Assembly: GCF_001713455.1 (NCBI RefSeq)
Contig: NZ_CP016464.1
Span: 3,024,001 to 3,088,000, forward strand
Origin: Bosea sp. RAC05
GTDB taxonomy: Bacteria; Pseudomonadota; Alphaproteobacteria; Rhizobiales; Beijerinckiaceae
Direction of reading: 5' to 3'
DNA length: 64,000 nucleotides
Positions within the stretch are counted from its first letter, which is position 1; each line of letters begins with the position of its first letter. The translations under genes were made by a program, and so were the position numbers. Shown one piece after another: positions 26,025 through 35,364 of the stretch. Under the pieces are notes generated by a model. That model saw nothing but the letters and a program-made list of their open reading frames with translations. It ran no database searches and was not told the DNA's origin.

Positions 26025-27344
26025 ATGAACGCCGTCGCGCCGAAGATTTCTTTCGTTTCGCTGGGTTGCCCCAAGGCGCTGGTGGATTCCGAGCGGATCA
26101 TCACCTCGCTGCGCTCGGAAGGCTATGAGCTCTCCAAGAGCCATGCGGGCTCCGACCTCGTCATCGTCAACACCTGCGGCTTCCTCGACTCGGCCAAGGC
26201 GGAATCGCTCGAGGCGATCGGCACCGCCATGGCGGAGAACGGCAAGGTCATTGTCACCGGCTGCATGGGCGCCGAGCCCGAGCAGATCCGCGACCGCTTC
26301 CCCAACCTGCTCGCGATCACCGGCCCGCAGGCCTATGAGAGCGTCGTCTCGGCCGTGCACCAGGCCCTGCCGCCGCGCCACGACCCCTTCGTCGATCTCG
26401 TGCCCGACCAGGGCATCAAGCTGACGCCGCGCCACTACGCCTATCTGAAGATTTCCGAGGGCTGCAACAACCGCTGCAGCTTCTGCATCATCCCGAAGCT
26501 GCGCGGCGATCTCGTCTCGCGGCCGATCGGCGAGGTGCTGCGCGAGGCCGAGAAGCTGGTCAAGGCCGGCGTCAAGGAACTGCTGGTGATCTCGCAGGAC
26601 ACCAGCGCCTACGGCCTCGACATCAAGTACCAGCCCTCAATGTGGCAGGACCGCGAGGTCCGCACCCGCTTCTTCGAGCTCGCCCGCGAGCTCGGCCAGA
26701 TGGGGGTCTGGGTGCGGATGCACTATGTCTACCCCTATCCGCATGTCGACGAGGTCATCCCGCTGATGCAGGAGGGGCTGATCCTGCCCTATCTCGACAT
26801 CCCCTTCCAGCACGCCTCTCCCAATGTTCTCAAGGCGATGAAGCGTCCGGCTCATCAGGACAAGACGCTCGACCGCCTGCGGAAATGGCGCGAGATCTGC
26901 CCCGACCTCGCCATCCGCTCGACCTTCATCGTCGGCTTCCCCGGCGAGACGGAAGAGGATGTCCAGTTCCTGCTCGACTGGCTGAAGGAGGCCAAGCTCG
27001 AGCGCGTCGGCGCCTTCAAATACGAGCCGGTCAAGGGGGCGCCCGCCAACGACCTCGGCCTCACCCTCGTCCCCGAGGAGGAGAAGGAGGCGCGCTGGCA
27101 CCGCTTCATGAAGGCGCAGGCCGAAATCTCGACGCGCATCGTCAGGAATCGCGTCGGCAAGCGCATCCAGGTGATCATCGACGAGGCCGGCCCGACCGTG
27201 GCCAAGGGCCGCTCGAAATGGGATGCGCCGGAGATCGACGGCAACGTCTATGTCGCCAGTCGCCGTCCGCTGCGCCCGGGCGACATCGTCTCGGTCAAGA
27301 TCGAGCGCGCCGACGCCTACGACCTGCACGGCGTCGCGGTCTGA
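26025..27344 (+). CDS. rimO: Ribosomal protein S12 methylthiotransferase RimO
   Basis: 439 residues from the ATG at 26025 (an in-frame TTG lies at 26016). The N-terminal methylthiotransferase domain binds one 4Fe-4S cluster through Cys in [22 protein letters not shown] and [10 protein letters not shown]. The radical-SAM cluster motif CxxxCxxC is in [20 protein letters not shown]-terminal TRAM domain follows ([31 protein letters not shown]). The KLRGD after the cluster and the DAPEIDG ending are those of RimO rather than MiaB. It modifies Asp88 of ribosomal protein S12. Confidence 0.96.
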   Translation: MNAVAPKISFVSLGCPKALVDSERIITSLRSEGYELSKSHAGSDLVIVNTCGFLDSAKAESLEAIGTAMAENGKVIVTGCMGAEPEQIRDRFPNLLAITGPQAYESVVSAVHQALPPRHDPFVDLVPDQGIKLTPRHYAYLKISEGCNNRCSFCIIPKLRGDLVSRPIGEVLREAEKLVKAGVKELLVISQDTSAYGLDIKYQPSMWQDREVRTRFFELARELGQMGVWVRMHYVYPYPHVDEVIPLMQEGLILPYLDIPFQHASPNVLKAMKRPAHQDKTLDRLRKWREICPDLAIRSTFIVGFPGETEEDVQFLLDWLKEAKLERVGAFKYEPVKGAPANDLGLTLVPEEEKEARWHRFMKAQAEISTRIVRNRVGKRIQVIIDEAGPTVAKGRSKWDAPEIDGNVYVASRRPLRPGDIVSVKIERADAYDLHGVAV

Positions 27345-27347
27345 GGC

Positions 27348-27683
27348 TCAGGACGGCCGGCAGATCCGGCGGATGACGCGGCCGTTGCGGTCCAGAGCCG
27401 CCGGCGCCGCCCCGCAGCCGTCCACCGACGTCGCTCCGGCATCGGCGCCACCCGTCTTCGGCGGCGTGTCGCAGCTCTCGCTCGGGCAGTCCGTTCGCGC
27501 CCGCCGCGGCTCGGAGGGACGCGTCAGGCGCGCCTTGTCCTCGGCGGCGATCGCCAGCGTCAGGCCGGGCGCCCCGGCCGGCAGCGTGACGCGGCCCTGG
27601 CGGCCGTTCTGCTGCGCGAGCGCAACCGTCGCGATGGTGAGCGAGGCGAGGAAGAAACCGCAGAGGCGAAGGGCGCGGGACAT
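27348..27683 (-). CDS. Small secreted protein of unknown function
   Basis: 111 residues from the ATG at 27683. The N-terminus MSRALRLCGFFLASLTIATV ends in ALAQQ, a good Sec signal peptide. The mature part is short and has two Cys-containing stretches (RTDCPSESCDTPPK and VDGCGAAP, then RRICRPS), so it may form disulfides in the periplasm. An alternative in-frame ATG at 27704 is preceded by AAGGAGGG at longer spacing. It converges on rimO with 3 bases between. No family recognised. Confidence 0.6.
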   Translation of the reverse strand: MSRALRLCGFFLASLTIATVALAQQNGRQGRVTLPAGAPGLTLAIAAEDKARLTRPSEPRRARTDCPSESCDTPPKTGGADAGATSVDGCGAAPAALDRNGRVIRRICRPS

Positions 27684-27750
27684 GGGCGTCACCCGAATGA
27701 GCATCAGCGTTCTGCTGACCCTCCTTCGTCGCGGCGGCACGCCAGCAGGT

Positions 27751-28821
27751 TCACATGGCCGGTGACACGGCAGCGCGCCGCGGCATCACCCTTCGTCCAA
27801 GCCACCAGCCGAAACGCTGCGCCAGCATGGCGAGCGCGATCGCATAGCCGATCAGCGCCAGCATCCAGCCGACCGCGCTCAGGCTAAACGCGCCCAGCAC
27901 CAGCGCCCCGCGCCCCAGCACCTTGAGGATTGCCCGCGTCGTCGTTCCCTTGGCCGCGCCGAGCCTGGCCGCCTTGCCGATGTCGCCCGCGTCCTCCGCG
28001 ACGGCGAGCACCTGGCGCAGCCCGCGCTGGCCCGTCCGGGTGTAGACGGCACCGGCATCCTGGCCGAGCGTGGCGAAGCGCGCCATCGCCGCCGGCTTGA
28101 CGATGCCGCCGGCCGCGACCCGCGCGGCCGCGAGGTCGAGGCGGGACGCCGCCGCCAGGCTCGCGTTCAGGGCCGGACGGTCGATTGCATCGACCGCCGT
28201 GCGCGTCAGGTTCGCGGTCAGAGCGGGCGAGAGGATCTTCGCCTTGCTCGCCGCCTTGACCGCGCTCAGGCCGTTGCGGGCCGGCAGCGAACCACCGAGG
28301 CTGACCCAGGTCGCGGCGCTGATGGCGAGCCCCGCCGCGGCGATGGCGAGCACGGTGCCGTCCGCCCCCTCCCCGCCGAGCCATTTGCGGCCCTCGACGG
28401 CGAGGTCGCGCAGATCGCCATAGCCGGTGACGTCGCCGACGAGCGCGCCGGCAAAGGCCGCGCCGCTCTCGCGGTCGCCGGCGAGGAAGCCCTGGCCGAA
28501 ATCGCTGACAGCCTGGATGATGGCGCCGTCCTTCAGTGCCTGCAGCCTTTGCCGCCGCTCTGCCGAGACCGGCAGGCCGCGCTCGGCCGCCAGCGCGAGA
28601 AAGCTCTCGGCGAGGTCCGTGTCGCGCGCGGCCAGCGCCGCGTCGATCTCGGCGTCGAGCCGGGCAGCGCTCAGCGCGCCCGCAAGGCGCAGGTCGGCCA
28701 GCGCAGCGGGATCCTCCGCTGCCGCGACCTCGCGCCAGTGCTGCACGCCCTGCGGCAGCACGAGCGACCCGGCCGCCGCCAGCGACAGCCCAAGCCCGAA
28801 GCCGAGCACCACCCGTTTCAT
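27751..28821 (-). CDS. Uncharacterised membrane-anchored protein
   Basis: 356 residues starting MKRVVLGFGLGLSLAAAGSL, a signal anchor, with GCAGGCGGA just upstream. The middle (about 40-300) is Ala/Leu/Arg-rich and predicted helical, with one hydrophobic segment (VLAIAAAGLAISAATWVSLG, near 170). The C-terminus has another (GALVLGAFSLSAVGWMLALI), followed by a basic tail. It resembles hypothetical proteins found as single genes in Hyphomicrobiales but I recognise no domain. It lies 67 bases upstream of the small secreted protein on the same strand, so the two may share a transcript. Confidence 0.65.
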   Translation of the reverse strand: MKRVVLGFGLGLSLAAAGSLVLPQGVQHWREVAAAEDPAALADLRLAGALSAARLDAEIDAALAARDTDLAESFLALAAERGLPVSAERRQRLQALKDGAIIQAVSDFGQGFLAGDRESGAAFAGALVGDVTGYGDLRDLAVEGRKWLGGEGADGTVLAIAAAGLAISAATWVSLGGSLPARNGLSAVKAASKAKILSPALTANLTRTAVDAIDRPALNASLAAASRLDLAAARVAAGGIVKPAAMARFATLGQDAGAVYTRTGQRGLRQVLAVAEDAGDIGKAARLGAAKGTTTRAILKVLGRGALVLGAFSLSAVGWMLALIGYAIALAMLAQRFGWWLGRRVMPRRAAVSPAM

Positions 28822-28948
28822 TCCGCCTGCGACCTTTGCCCGATGCATTCCGCCCGGCACCGGCCGGGGGAAGTTATGTAGCAAGCGATTTGGGCGAGAT
28901 TGCCGCCGAAGAGCGCGCACGAGAGCGTGCCCGAGTTGTCTCGGAAAC

Positions 28949-29048
28949 TCATCGTCACCCCGGGCTTGCCCCGGGATCCATCGGAGGGCTCCGGAGCCTG
29001 ATGATGGATCCCGGAGCGGCGCTGCTGCGCAGCTTGTCCGGGATGACG
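28949..29048. repeat. Imperfect palindromic intergenic repeat, family 1
   Basis: The left arm has TCGTCACCCCGGGCTTGCCC and the right arm GCTTGTCCGGGATGACGG, with an inner pair GGATCCATC / GATGGATCC. The whole can fold into a long interrupted hairpin. Such GTCATCCCGG-type repeats are common dispersed elements in alphaproteobacterial genomes. It lies upstream of the membrane protein and just after the pentapeptide-repeat gene. Confidence 0.7.
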
Positions 29049-29067
29049 GCGGTGGTTCCGTGAGAAC

Positions 29068-30567
29068 TCAACGCAGCCTGAAGCGGTTGCGCAGGGCGAG
29101 ACCGATGAGGAAGGCGAAGGCGAGCGCCAGCAGGGTCTGGAGACCGCCGACGATCTTCAGCCAGCCGGAAAGTCCGGCCAACATGTCCGCATCGAAAAAG
29201 TCCTTTCGGACGTTCAGCGGTGCGAGCATGTTGGCGAAGCTGAGCAGGGTGGCCTGCTTGAACGCGATGAACGGGCTGTCGAGGGTGAGGATGGCCGGGC
29301 ACGACCCCGCCCTTCCCGGCCAGCAGGCCGCCTGCACCATCGCCGCGATGCCTAAGACGAAAGTCGCAAGGAGGCCGAGCATCGGCCGAAAGATCGAGCG
29401 GCCATAGCCGCTGAAGAGATCATAGGCGCGATTCAGCAGCCCGGCCGGCGTGCTCCATCCCTCGACGACGCGACGGCAGCGCATCTCGCGCTCGAAGAAC
29501 TGCAGTTCGTCATCATGCTTCTTGAGCCGCTCCATCTCCTGCTTGAGCCGCTCATAGGCATAGATGTGTTCCTGGGCCTGCGCAGCATCGTCCGGCGGCA
29601 CCGGCCAACGAGCGCCATGCCACTGGGTCCCCTCATGCAGCGTCGCGCCATGAAAAAGCGGCGGGTTCAGGATAAACCGAGCGTCGGCGAAGCTGGTCGA
29701 GGATTGCAGCTTGGCGTTTCCGAACCATGCTTCGCCGGTAAAGGTCGCGCTCGCGAACCACGCATCGTTGGAGAACGTCGATCGACTAAACCATACATCG
29801 CCAAAAAAATCGACCTCTGAAAACTGAGCATAGTTAAGAAACGTAACGTCTGTATAACATGCAATATCAGAGAAACTAGATCGCCGAAAATCTACACTGC
29901 GATGAAATATAGTACTTTCAAACCAAACAGACTGGAATATTGAATCTGTAAAATGCGCATGCTTAAAGAAATTACGTTTCTCGAACCATGCATTTCGACA
30001 GAATTTTATATCGCAAAACGACGTGTATCCGTAGAACTCTACGCCTCTAAAATCCGCGAATTCAAAAAAAAGCGAATTGCTTAGGATAGCGTCACGAGAG
30101 AATTTCGCACCGGTAAAATGAATAATTCTAGTACTAAAAATGCCCTCCCAGATGATGGGTCGATCAAAATGGACGCTACTATAGTCAACGAATTGGCTTG
30201 GATCAGGTAATGGGACGACCGGTTGGGAGGGATTACGATCCGTCCATTGACGTCGCCAGCGCCGCTTCAGCGCCACCATTTCCTTAGCGGTGTACGGTGT
30301 GAGCTCTTGCTCCGAAAAGACGGGCTGACCTGAGTCCTCATGGCGCTCGCGTAAAATGTCGCGCTGCTTCTGACTGAGAGCGCCGGCTGCCCACTTGTTC
30401 CACGTCAGCCTGTTCTTGGCGTGGATTTCTTTGTCGAATGCTCCGTGTGTAGCCCCCTCCGGTTGCTCGCCATGCAGAGTCGCCAGCACATACCACGGGT
30501 TCTGGTTCGCCGGGGTCAGCGCCTGCGCCGGCTCGGGCGCAGCGTCGGGTGCAGGCGCATCGACCAC
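29068..30567 (-). CDS. Pentapeptide-repeat membrane protein
   Basis: About 499 residues. The N-terminal 110 residues are charged (KEMVALKRRWRRQWTDRN). From about 140 to 310 the protein is built of repeats with Phe at every fifth position (AWFEKRNFFKHAHFTDSIFQ), the quadrilateral beta-helix type. A coiled-coil-like stretch (YERLKQEMERLKKHDDELQF) and a region with C-terminal transmembrane helices (FRPMLGLLATFVLGIAAMVQ; LLALAFAFLIGLALRN) follow. The GTG at 30567 is preferred because GAGGG lies 6 bases upstream; the in-frame TTG at 30573 overlaps that site. The repeat section is strikingly AT-rich against its flanks, suggesting recombination. Function unknown. Confidence 0.8.
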   Translation of the reverse strand: MVDAPAPDAAPEPAQALTPANQNPWYVLATLHGEQPEGATHGAFDKEIHAKNRLTWNKWAAGALSQKQRDILRERHEDSGQPVFSEQELTPYTAKEMVALKRRWRRQWTDRNPSQPVVPLPDPSQFVDYSSVHFDRPIIWEGIFSTRIIHFTGAKFSRDAILSNSLFFEFADFRGVEFYGYTSFCDIKFCRNAWFEKRNFFKHAHFTDSIFQSVWFESTIFHRSVDFRRSSFSDIACYTDVTFLNYAQFSEVDFFGDVWFSRSTFSNDAWFASATFTGEAWFGNAKLQSSTSFADARFILNPPLFHGATLHEGTQWHGARWPVPPDDAAQAQEHIYAYERLKQEMERLKKHDDELQFFEREMRCRRVVEGWSTPAGLLNRAYDLFSGYGRSIFRPMLGLLATFVLGIAAMVQAACWPGRAGSCPAILTLDSPFIAFKQATLLSFANMLAPLNVRKDFFDADMLAGLSGWLKIVGGLQTLLALAFAFLIGLALRNRFRLR

Positions 30568-30576
30568 GGCCAACCC

Positions 30577-31551
30577 TCAGGGGATCAGCACGGTCGAACC
30601 CGTCGTGCCGCGGCTCTCCAGCGCGCGATGCGCGTTTGCAGCGTCCGCCAGCGCGAAGCGGGCGTTGACGGGCACCACGACCTGGCCGGACGCGACCGCG
30701 CCGAACAGGTTCGCCGCCATCTCGACCATGGTCGCGCGCTTGGCGATATGGGTGAAGAGCGTCGGTCGCGTCACATAGAGCGAGCCCTTGGGGCCGAGCA
30801 GGCCGAGATTGAACGGCTCGACCGTGCCGGACGCATTGCCGAAACTCGCCAGCACGCCGAAAGGCTGAAGGCAGTCGAGCGAGGGCAGGAAGGTGTCCTT
30901 GCCGACGCCGTCATAGACCACGGCGCAGAGCTTGCCGCCGGTGATCTCCTTCACCCGCGCGACGAAATCCTCCTCGCGATAGAGGATGACATGGTCGGCG
31001 CCATGCGCCTTGGCGAGCTCGCCCTTTTCCTTCGAGCCGACAGTGCCGATCACGGTCGCGCCCAGTGCCTTGCCCCATTGGCAGAGGATCAGGCCTGTGC
31101 CGCCGGCCGCGGCATGGACCAGGATCGTGTCGCCCGGCTTCACCTTGTAGGTCCGGTGCAGCAGATACTCCGCCGTCATGCCCTTCAGCATCATGCTGGC
31201 GGCGGCCTCGAAGGAGACCGCCTCCGGCAGCGCGACGGTGGAGTTGACCGCGACGATGCGCTCCTCGGCATAGGAGCCGAGCGTCGCGACATAGGCCACG
31301 CGGTCGCCCGGCTTGAACTCGGTGACGCCCGGCCCGACGGACACGACCTCGCCGGCCGCCTCATTGCCGGGCACGAAGGGCAGATGCGGGGCGGGGTAGA
31401 GCCCGGTGCGGAAATAGGTGTCGATGAAGTTGAGGCCGATGGCCCGGTTGCGCACCAGAAGCTCGCCCGGCCCCGGCGCCGGCAGCGTGATGTCCTCGAG
31501 CTGCAGCACCTCGGGCCCGCCGGTCTTGTGGATGCGGATCGCCTTGACCAT
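30577..31551 (-). CDS. NADPH:quinone oxidoreductase, zinc-independent MDR type
   Basis: 324 residues from the ATG at 31551 with GGGAG upstream. The N-terminal GroES-like domain has MVKAIRIHKTGGPEVLQLED and FIDTYFRTGLYPAPHLPFVP (quinone-reductase signature). The Rossmann motif is VHAAAGGTGLILCQWGKALG, followed by VIGTVGSKEK, which is NADPH-selective in E. coli QorA. The zinc ligands of alcohol dehydrogenases are absent. It lies 9 bases before the pentapeptide-repeat gene on the same strand. Confidence 0.92.
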   Translation of the reverse strand: MVKAIRIHKTGGPEVLQLEDITLPAPGPGELLVRNRAIGLNFIDTYFRTGLYPAPHLPFVPGNEAAGEVVSVGPGVTEFKPGDRVAYVATLGSYAEERIVAVNSTVALPEAVSFEAAASMMLKGMTAEYLLHRTYKVKPGDTILVHAAAGGTGLILCQWGKALGATVIGTVGSKEKGELAKAHGADHVILYREEDFVARVKEITGGKLCAVVYDGVGKDTFLPSLDCLQPFGVLASFGNASGTVEPFNLGLLGPKGSLYVTRPTLFTHIAKRATMVEMAANLFGAVASGQVVVPVNARFALADAANAHRALESRGTTGSTVLIP

Positions 31552-31702
31552 GTCGTCATCTCCCTGAACGTTGGGACAGGACCATAAGGGCTTGGCGCGG
31601 CTGCGCAACGGGGCCGCGGTGCAGCCGGCGCATCACGTCCCTGCGATCCTGCGACGCCCCGCCCCGTGGCCAATCCCGCCCGTCTGGCGTAACCAGAGCG
31701 GC

Positions 31703-32875
31703 ATGACGACACCGCGCAGGGATCAGGTCGACATCGCCATCGTCGGGGCCGGCGCCGTCGGGCTCGCGGCCGCGCTCGCGCTGGCCGAGGGCGGGCGCCG
31801 CATCGCCCTGCTCGGCCCTGTTCCGACCCATCGCGACGGCCGCACCGTCGCGCTGCTGGACGGCTCCTGGCGGCTGCTCGGTGAGTTCGGCCTGCACGAC
31901 GCGCTGGCCGACAAGGCCGCGCCGCTGGCGGTGATGCGGCTCGTCGACGACACCGGCAGCCTGTTCCGCCAGCCCCCGGTCGAGTTCCGCGCCTCCGAGG
32001 TCGGGCTGCCCGCCTTCGGCTGGAATGTCGAGAATGCCGAGCTGGTCGCAGCGTTGGCGGCCCGGCTCGCCACCACAGCCGGGGTCCGCCACGAACCCGG
32101 CCTGGTTTCCGGCATCGCGACCGACGAGGACGGCGTCCTGCTCTCGGGCGAGGGCTTTTCGCTGCGGGCGAGCCTCGTCGTCGGTGCGGACGGGCGCCGC
32201 TCGCGGGTGCGCGAGGCGGCCGGCATCGCCGCCCGCGACTGGGATTATCCGCAGAGCGCGCTGACAGCGATCTTCGCCCATGCCCGCGACCATCGCGACG
32301 TCTCGACCGAGTTCCACACCCGCAAGGGCCCCTTCACCCTGGTCCCCCTGCCCGGCCGCCGCTCCTCGCTGGTCTGGCTGCTCGATCCCGCCGAGGCCGA
32401 CGAGGTCGCGGCGCTGGACGACGCCGCCTTCGCCCGCCGCGTCGAGCGGCAGGCGCATTCCCTGCTGGGCGCGATGCGGCTCGACGGGCCGCGCGGCCGC
32501 GTGCCGATGGGCGGGCTCTCGGTCGAGCGCTTCGGCGCCGATCGCATGGTCCTCGTCGGCGAGGCCGCCCATGTCTTCCCGCCGATCGGCGCGCAGGGGC
32601 TCAATCTCGGCCTGCGCGACGTGATGGCTCTGCGCGATGCGGTGGACGAAACCTCCGATCCCGGCGCGCCGGCGGCGGTTGCAGCCTATGACCGGGCGCG
32701 GCAGGCCGATGTCCGCCTGCGCACCGGTGCGGTCGACACGCTCAACCGCACCCTGCTGACCGATCTGATGCCGGCCGATCTGCTGCGCGGCGCCGGATTG
32801 TTGGCGCTTTCCCGCATCGGCCCGTTGCGGCGGCTGGTGATGCGGCAGGGGCTCGCGGGCGGGATGCCGCGGTAG
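31703..32875 (+). CDS. FAD-dependent monooxygenase of the UbiH/UbiF/COQ6 family
   Basis: 390 residues. FAD-binding motifs: VDIAIVGAGAVGLAAALALA at the N-terminus, SLVVGADGRRSRVRE in the middle, and FGADRMVLVGEAAHVFPPIG with AQGLNLGLRD near 300. This set is that of aromatic-ring hydroxylases for ubiquinone synthesis. Which ring position it hydroxylates cannot be decided by eye. It is a single plus-strand gene, divergent from the quinone oxidoreductase and convergent with the CoA transferase. Confidence 0.9.
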   Translation: MTTPRRDQVDIAIVGAGAVGLAAALALAEGGRRIALLGPVPTHRDGRTVALLDGSWRLLGEFGLHDALADKAAPLAVMRLVDDTGSLFRQPPVEFRASEVGLPAFGWNVENAELVAALAARLATTAGVRHEPGLVSGIATDEDGVLLSGEGFSLRASLVVGADGRRSRVREAAGIAARDWDYPQSALTAIFAHARDHRDVSTEFHTRKGPFTLVPLPGRRSSLVWLLDPAEADEVAALDDAAFARRVERQAHSLLGAMRLDGPRGRVPMGGLSVERFGADRMVLVGEAAHVFPPIGAQGLNLGLRDVMALRDAVDETSDPGAPAAVAAYDRARQADVRLRTGAVDTLNRTLLTDLMPADLLRGAGLLALSRIGPLRRLVMRQGLAGGMPR

Positions 32876-32881
32876 CGCGCC

Positions 32882-34012
32882 CTACCCCAGCAACGCTTGC
32901 GTATCCGCGCCGCTGGCCGCGACCTCGCGCAAGGCCACAGCCTGCTCGCGGAACACCGGCGCCAGCGGCAGCGGCGTCGAGACCAGCCGGCGACCGCCGG
33001 GCTCCTGCGCCTGCGTGTCGAACAGCCCCCGCGCCGTCGCATGCGGATCGGCCACCGCCTCCTCGAGCGTGCGCACCACCGTGCAGCAGCAGTCGCGCGG
33101 CTCCAGCGTCTCGCGCCAGTGAGCGGCGGGCCGGCCGGCGATGATCGCCGCGATCGCCGCACGCGTGGCGTCGGGATCGATGCGGTCGTCGCGCAATGCA
33201 GGCGAAAGCCCGATCTCCTCGCAGAGCACGTCCCAAAACTTCGGCTCCAGCGCGCCCACGGCCAGGAACCAGCCGTCCTGCGTCGCATAGAGGCCGTAGC
33301 GCGGGCTTCCCCCCGTCAGCAGCGCCTCACCGCCTTCGGGATAACGCCCCGTGACCTGGCCCTGCGCCAGCCCGTACCAGGCGAAGGCCGGCATGGCGTC
33401 CGTCATGGCGATGTCGAGATGGCAGCCCTGTCCACTGCGCTCGCGCTGGCGCAGCGCCAGCAGGATGTTGAGCACGGCCGGCATCGTGCCGCCGGCGATG
33501 TCGGCGACCAGCGGCGGCGGCAGCGGCGGCGCCGCGCCGGCCCGCAGCGACTGGCCGAGCAGCCCGCCGACCGCCTGGTAGTTGATGTCGTGCCCGGCCT
33601 CCTGCGCGCGCGGACCGAACTGGCCATAGCCGCTGATCGAGCAATAGATCAGCCGCGGATTGATCGCCGACAGGGCCTCATGACCGAAGCCGAGCCGCTC
33701 CATCACGCCGGGCCGGAACTGCTCGATCAGGATGTCCGCCTGCGCGATCAGCGGCGTCAGCCGCGCCAGCGCATCCGGCGCCTTCAGATCGATCTCGACG
33801 CTCGCCTTGCCGCGGTTGAGCACGGCATAGGGCGCCGAGGTCTCGCCGAAGCGCGGCGGAAAGCGGCGCATCTCCTCCCCGCCCGGCCGCTCGATGCGGA
33901 TGATTCGGGCCCCCGCCTCGGCCAGGAACAGGCTCGCCATCGGCCCAGGCAGCAGGGTGGAGAAATCCAGGACCGTGAGGTCGTCCAGCGGCAGCATCGG
34001 CGTCCTGCGCAT
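32882..34012 (-). CDS. CaiB/BaiF-family CoA transferase (alpha-methylacyl-CoA racemase-like)
   Basis: 376 residues. Family marks are LTVLDFSTLLPGPMASLFLA, ARIIRIERPGG, LNRGKASVEIDLKAPD, then RLIYCSISGYGQFGPRAQEA and GHDINYQAVGG. The conserved Asp of type III CoA transferases sits in the GHDINYQA motif, as in alpha-methylacyl-CoA racemase. The start could also be ATG 33997 (MLPLDD). It probably moves or racemises acyl-CoA thioesters in branched-chain or xenobiotic acid metabolism; the substrate is unknown. Confidence 0.9.
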   Translation of the reverse strand: MRRTPMLPLDDLTVLDFSTLLPGPMASLFLAEAGARIIRIERPGGEEMRRFPPRFGETSAPYAVLNRGKASVEIDLKAPDALARLTPLIAQADILIEQFRPGVMERLGFGHEALSAINPRLIYCSISGYGQFGPRAQEAGHDINYQAVGGLLGQSLRAGAAPPLPPPLVADIAGGTMPAVLNILLALRQRERSGQGCHLDIAMTDAMPAFAWYGLAQGQVTGRYPEGGEALLTGGSPRYGLYATQDGWFLAVGALEPKFWDVLCEEIGLSPALRDDRIDPDATRAAIAAIIAGRPAAHWRETLEPRDCCCTVVRTLEEAVADPHATARGLFDTQAQEPGGRRLVSTPLPLAPVFREQAVALREVAASGADTQALLG

Positions 34013-34050
34013 CGCGATGCCCGGTCGGAAACGTCTCGCGGGTCCTCAAG

Positions 34051-34172
34051 CCCTCATCCTGAGGAGCCATTCCGAAGGGAATGGCGTCTCGAAGGATGGT
34101 CCCGGAGGCTCCCGAACCATCTGGAGCATCCTTCGAGACGCAAGCCCTGCGGCTTGCTCCTCAGGGTGAGGG
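34051..34172. repeat. Long palindromic intergenic repeat, family 2
   Basis: The outer arms CCCTCATCCTGAGGAGC and GCTCCTCAGGGTGAGGG are complementary with one mismatch, and inner arms GCGTCTCGAAGGATG and CATCCTTCGAGACGC are complementary and nearly symmetric. A long hairpin would form in RNA or cruciform DNA. It lies between two minus-strand genes (AEC transporter and CoA transferase). It is the pattern of a dispersed repeat family in this group; copy number must be checked in the genome. Confidence 0.75.
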
Positions 34173-34203
34173 CTGTCGATCGGCGAGCCGTCTCCCCGGG
34201 CGA

Positions 34204-35175
34204 TCAGGGGAAGAGGTCGGCCGCCATCCTGCCCGTCTTCACCAGCCACAGGAAGCCCGTCAGCGACACCATCGAGACGACGGTACCGATCAGGATGCAG
34301 GCCGAGGCGCGGTCGATGCCGACGCGGTACTGCGTCGAGATCATGAAGATGTTCAGCGCCGGCGGCAGCGCCGCCATGATCACGCCGGTGAAGATCCAGA
34401 TGTCGGGGAAATTGCCGATCGCCGAGAGCAGCACCCAGATCAGCAGCGGGTGCAGCACGAGCTTGATCGCGACCAGCACCGGCACTTCGGCCGGCAGCGT
34501 CTTCATCGGCCGCAGCGCCACGGTGACGCCGAGCAGGAAGAGCGCACACGGCGCGGCCGCCTGCGCCAGCCACAGCGTCATCTTGTCGAGCACCGAGGGC
34601 AGCTCGAAATGGGTCGCGCTCGCGAGGATGCCGAGCAGCGTCGCGACGTTGAAGGGATGCGTCGCGACCTGCCAGGCGACCTGCCGGGCGGTGTCGAGCG
34701 GGCTCTTCTTCTCGACCCCGGCCAGCGCCATCAGGAACGGGATGATCGAGAACAGCAGCAGGCTGTCGAAGACGAAGATCAGCACGAGCGGCGCGCTCGC
34801 GCCCGGGCCCAGCGCCGCCAGCAGCAGAGGCGGCCCCATATAGCCGATGTTGGAATAGGAGCCGGCGACGCCCTGCATCACCGCCTGCGGCAGGTCGCCC
34901 CGCGTCGCCCGCAGGCCCACCGCCAGCGACAGCATGAAGACCAGGAAGGTCGAGAGCGTCGTCGCCAGGATGAAGCGGCCATTGGCGAGCTCCGTCACCG
35001 GCTTGTCGGCGATCAGCCGGTAGAACAGCGGCGGCAGCGCAACATAGATCAGGAAGAACTGCAGCCAGACCAGCCCCGCCTCCGGCAGGCGCTTCCACCG
35101 GCCGATGACGAAGCCAAGCAGAATCAGCCCGAAGAAGGGCGCGACGAGATTGGCGATGGTGGCGAGATCGGCCAT
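34204..35175 (-). CDS. AEC-family (auxin efflux carrier-like) transporter
   Basis: 323 residues with ten predicted helices in two five-helix halves. The first half has IANLVAPFFGLILLGFVIGR and the motif GVAGSYSNIGYMGPPLLLAA, the crossover typical of AEC/PIN carriers (the E. coli YfdV and malonate MdcF group). The second half has APCALFLLGVTVALRPMKTL, the family repeat. Substrates in bacteria are mostly organic anions. Single gene with no metabolic partner next to it. Confidence 0.9.
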   Translation of the reverse strand: MADLATIANLVAPFFGLILLGFVIGRWKRLPEAGLVWLQFFLIYVALPPLFYRLIADKPVTELANGRFILATTLSTFLVFMLSLAVGLRATRGDLPQAVMQGVAGSYSNIGYMGPPLLLAALGPGASAPLVLIFVFDSLLLFSIIPFLMALAGVEKKSPLDTARQVAWQVATHPFNVATLLGILASATHFELPSVLDKMTLWLAQAAAPCALFLLGVTVALRPMKTLPAEVPVLVAIKLVLHPLLIWVLLSAIGNFPDIWIFTGVIMAALPPALNIFMISTQYRVGIDRASACILIGTVVSMVSLTGFLWLVKTGRMAADLFP

Positions 35176-35364
35176 GCGGTCGACAGTCCCAGCGGAGGCG
35201 CCGACCGCGAGAGGGATCGACCTGCCCGGCGCTGTTTAGCCGGTGCCGGCCCGCACGCAAGCGGCAACGGCGCCGGGGCGGGTGGCAGGAGATGCGGGCA
35301 GGACTGAGAACCTAGGAATAAATGGACGGATTATCGTCCTAGGCATTCTGTCGCAATTATATAC

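Noticed and set aside
35324..35352. A second, more distal left end of the IS1595 element at GGACGGATTAT, resembling the right end GGACGATTATA
   Set aside because: The exact 8-bp duplication ATTCTGTC abuts 35353 and 37509, which fixes the ends better than the partial similarity further out.
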